DNA of 6,487 bases from an uncultured Alistipes sp. (GTDB lineage: Bacteria > Bacteroidota > Bacteroidia > Bacteroidales > Rikenellaceae). Positions 6,402 through 6,487 of this stretch are shown one piece after another. The position numbers and the translations under genes are program-made. The first letter of the stretch is position 1; the number at the start of each line of letters is the position of its first letter. The DNA lies in contig CALBQR010000025.1 of the NCBI GenBank assembly GCA_937899895.1, forward strand, positions 1 to 6,487, in the 5' to 3' direction. Below the pieces are notes generated by a model. The model was not told where the DNA came from. It saw only the letters and a list, made by a program, of their open reading frames with translations, and searched no databases.

Positions 6402-6487
6402 CTACTTGTTGTAAGCCTTCATAACCGAGATCAGGTCGAGAACCTTGTTCGAGTAACCCCACTCGTTGTCGTACCACGAAACAACCT
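6402..6487 (-). CDS. gap: Glyceraldehyde-3-phosphate dehydrogenase, C-terminal end
   Basis: Read on the minus strand, the last 27 codons before the TAG at 6402-6404 give VVSWYDNEWGYSNKVLDLIS and a short tail ending MKAYNK. The stretch WYDNEWGYSNKVLDL is the near-invariant C-terminal signature of NAD(P)-dependent GAPDH, the glycolytic enzyme that oxidises glyceraldehyde-3-phosphate to 1,3-bisphosphoglycerate. The rest of the gene, including the catalytic Cys, lies beyond the right edge, so cofactor type and promoter cannot be judged. It converges on the response regulator and shares the terminator at 6350-6381. Confidence 0.95.
   Translation of the reverse strand, partial: VVSWYDNEWGYSNKVLDLISVMKAYNK

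Noticed and set aside
6226..6477. A minus-strand frame of 83 codons across the regulator's end, the terminator and the gap tail.
   Set aside because: It crosses a clear terminator hairpin and is in a different frame from the GAPDH C-terminus, which is the real coding sequence there.
1..6487. Signs of CRISPR, insertion sequence ends, tRNA or rRNA genes.
   Set aside because: I saw no regularly spaced repeats, transposase motifs, matching terminal repeats, tRNA arm pattern or rRNA-like conserved stretches.

Overview
The window holds seven recognisable protein genes plus a poorly understood AT-rich left end. From about position 890 rightward it looks like a Bacteroidota (probably gut Bacteroidales) chromosome. 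Starts there lack clear Shine-Dalgarno sequences, a LytS-type kinase and LytTR regulator are paired, an SGNH hydrolase with an N-terminal GxDLY domain is present, and codon use is even (TCG Ser, GGT/GGC Gly, almost no ATA Ile). A genus cannot be named from this sequence.

Layout. 1-246: an open frame that enters from the left edge, unrecognised and possibly frameshifted near its end. 317-361: hairpin terminator. 363-391: a canonical sigma70-type promoter. 421-663: a small DUF3006 protein. 678-1472: PlsY, the acyl-phosphate:glycerol-3-phosphate acyltransferase. 1473-1596: a gap with no recognised feature. 1597-3279: an AMP-forming long-chain acyl-CoA (or acyl-ACP) ligase. 3293-4372: an exported SGNH hydrolase. 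4399-5469: a membrane-bound LytS/YehU-type histidine kinase. 5466-6236: its LytTR response regulator. 6350-6381: a bidirectional terminator. 6402-6487, minus strand: the last 27 codons of glyceraldehyde-3-phosphate dehydrogenase, converging on the regulator.

The ligase, hydrolase, kinase and regulator genes lie 13 bp, 26 bp and -4 bp apart, so they probably form one transcription unit. PlsY sits just upstream and may belong to the same lipid theme: PlsY acylates glycerol-3-phosphate, the ligase activates free fatty acids, the hydrolase probably removes acyl or acetyl esters outside the cytoplasm, and the kinase/regulator pair could sense an envelope state. That functional link is inferred from gene order alone.

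The most notable oddity is that the first ~880 bases look like a different kind of genome. They carry a TTGATA-N17-TATAAT promoter, Shine-Dalgarno sequences, a DUF3006 gene (mainly a Firmicutes family) and a different codon choice. The change falls inside plsY. It could be a horizontal transfer boundary or a metagenome assembly join. I see no clearly new biological system.
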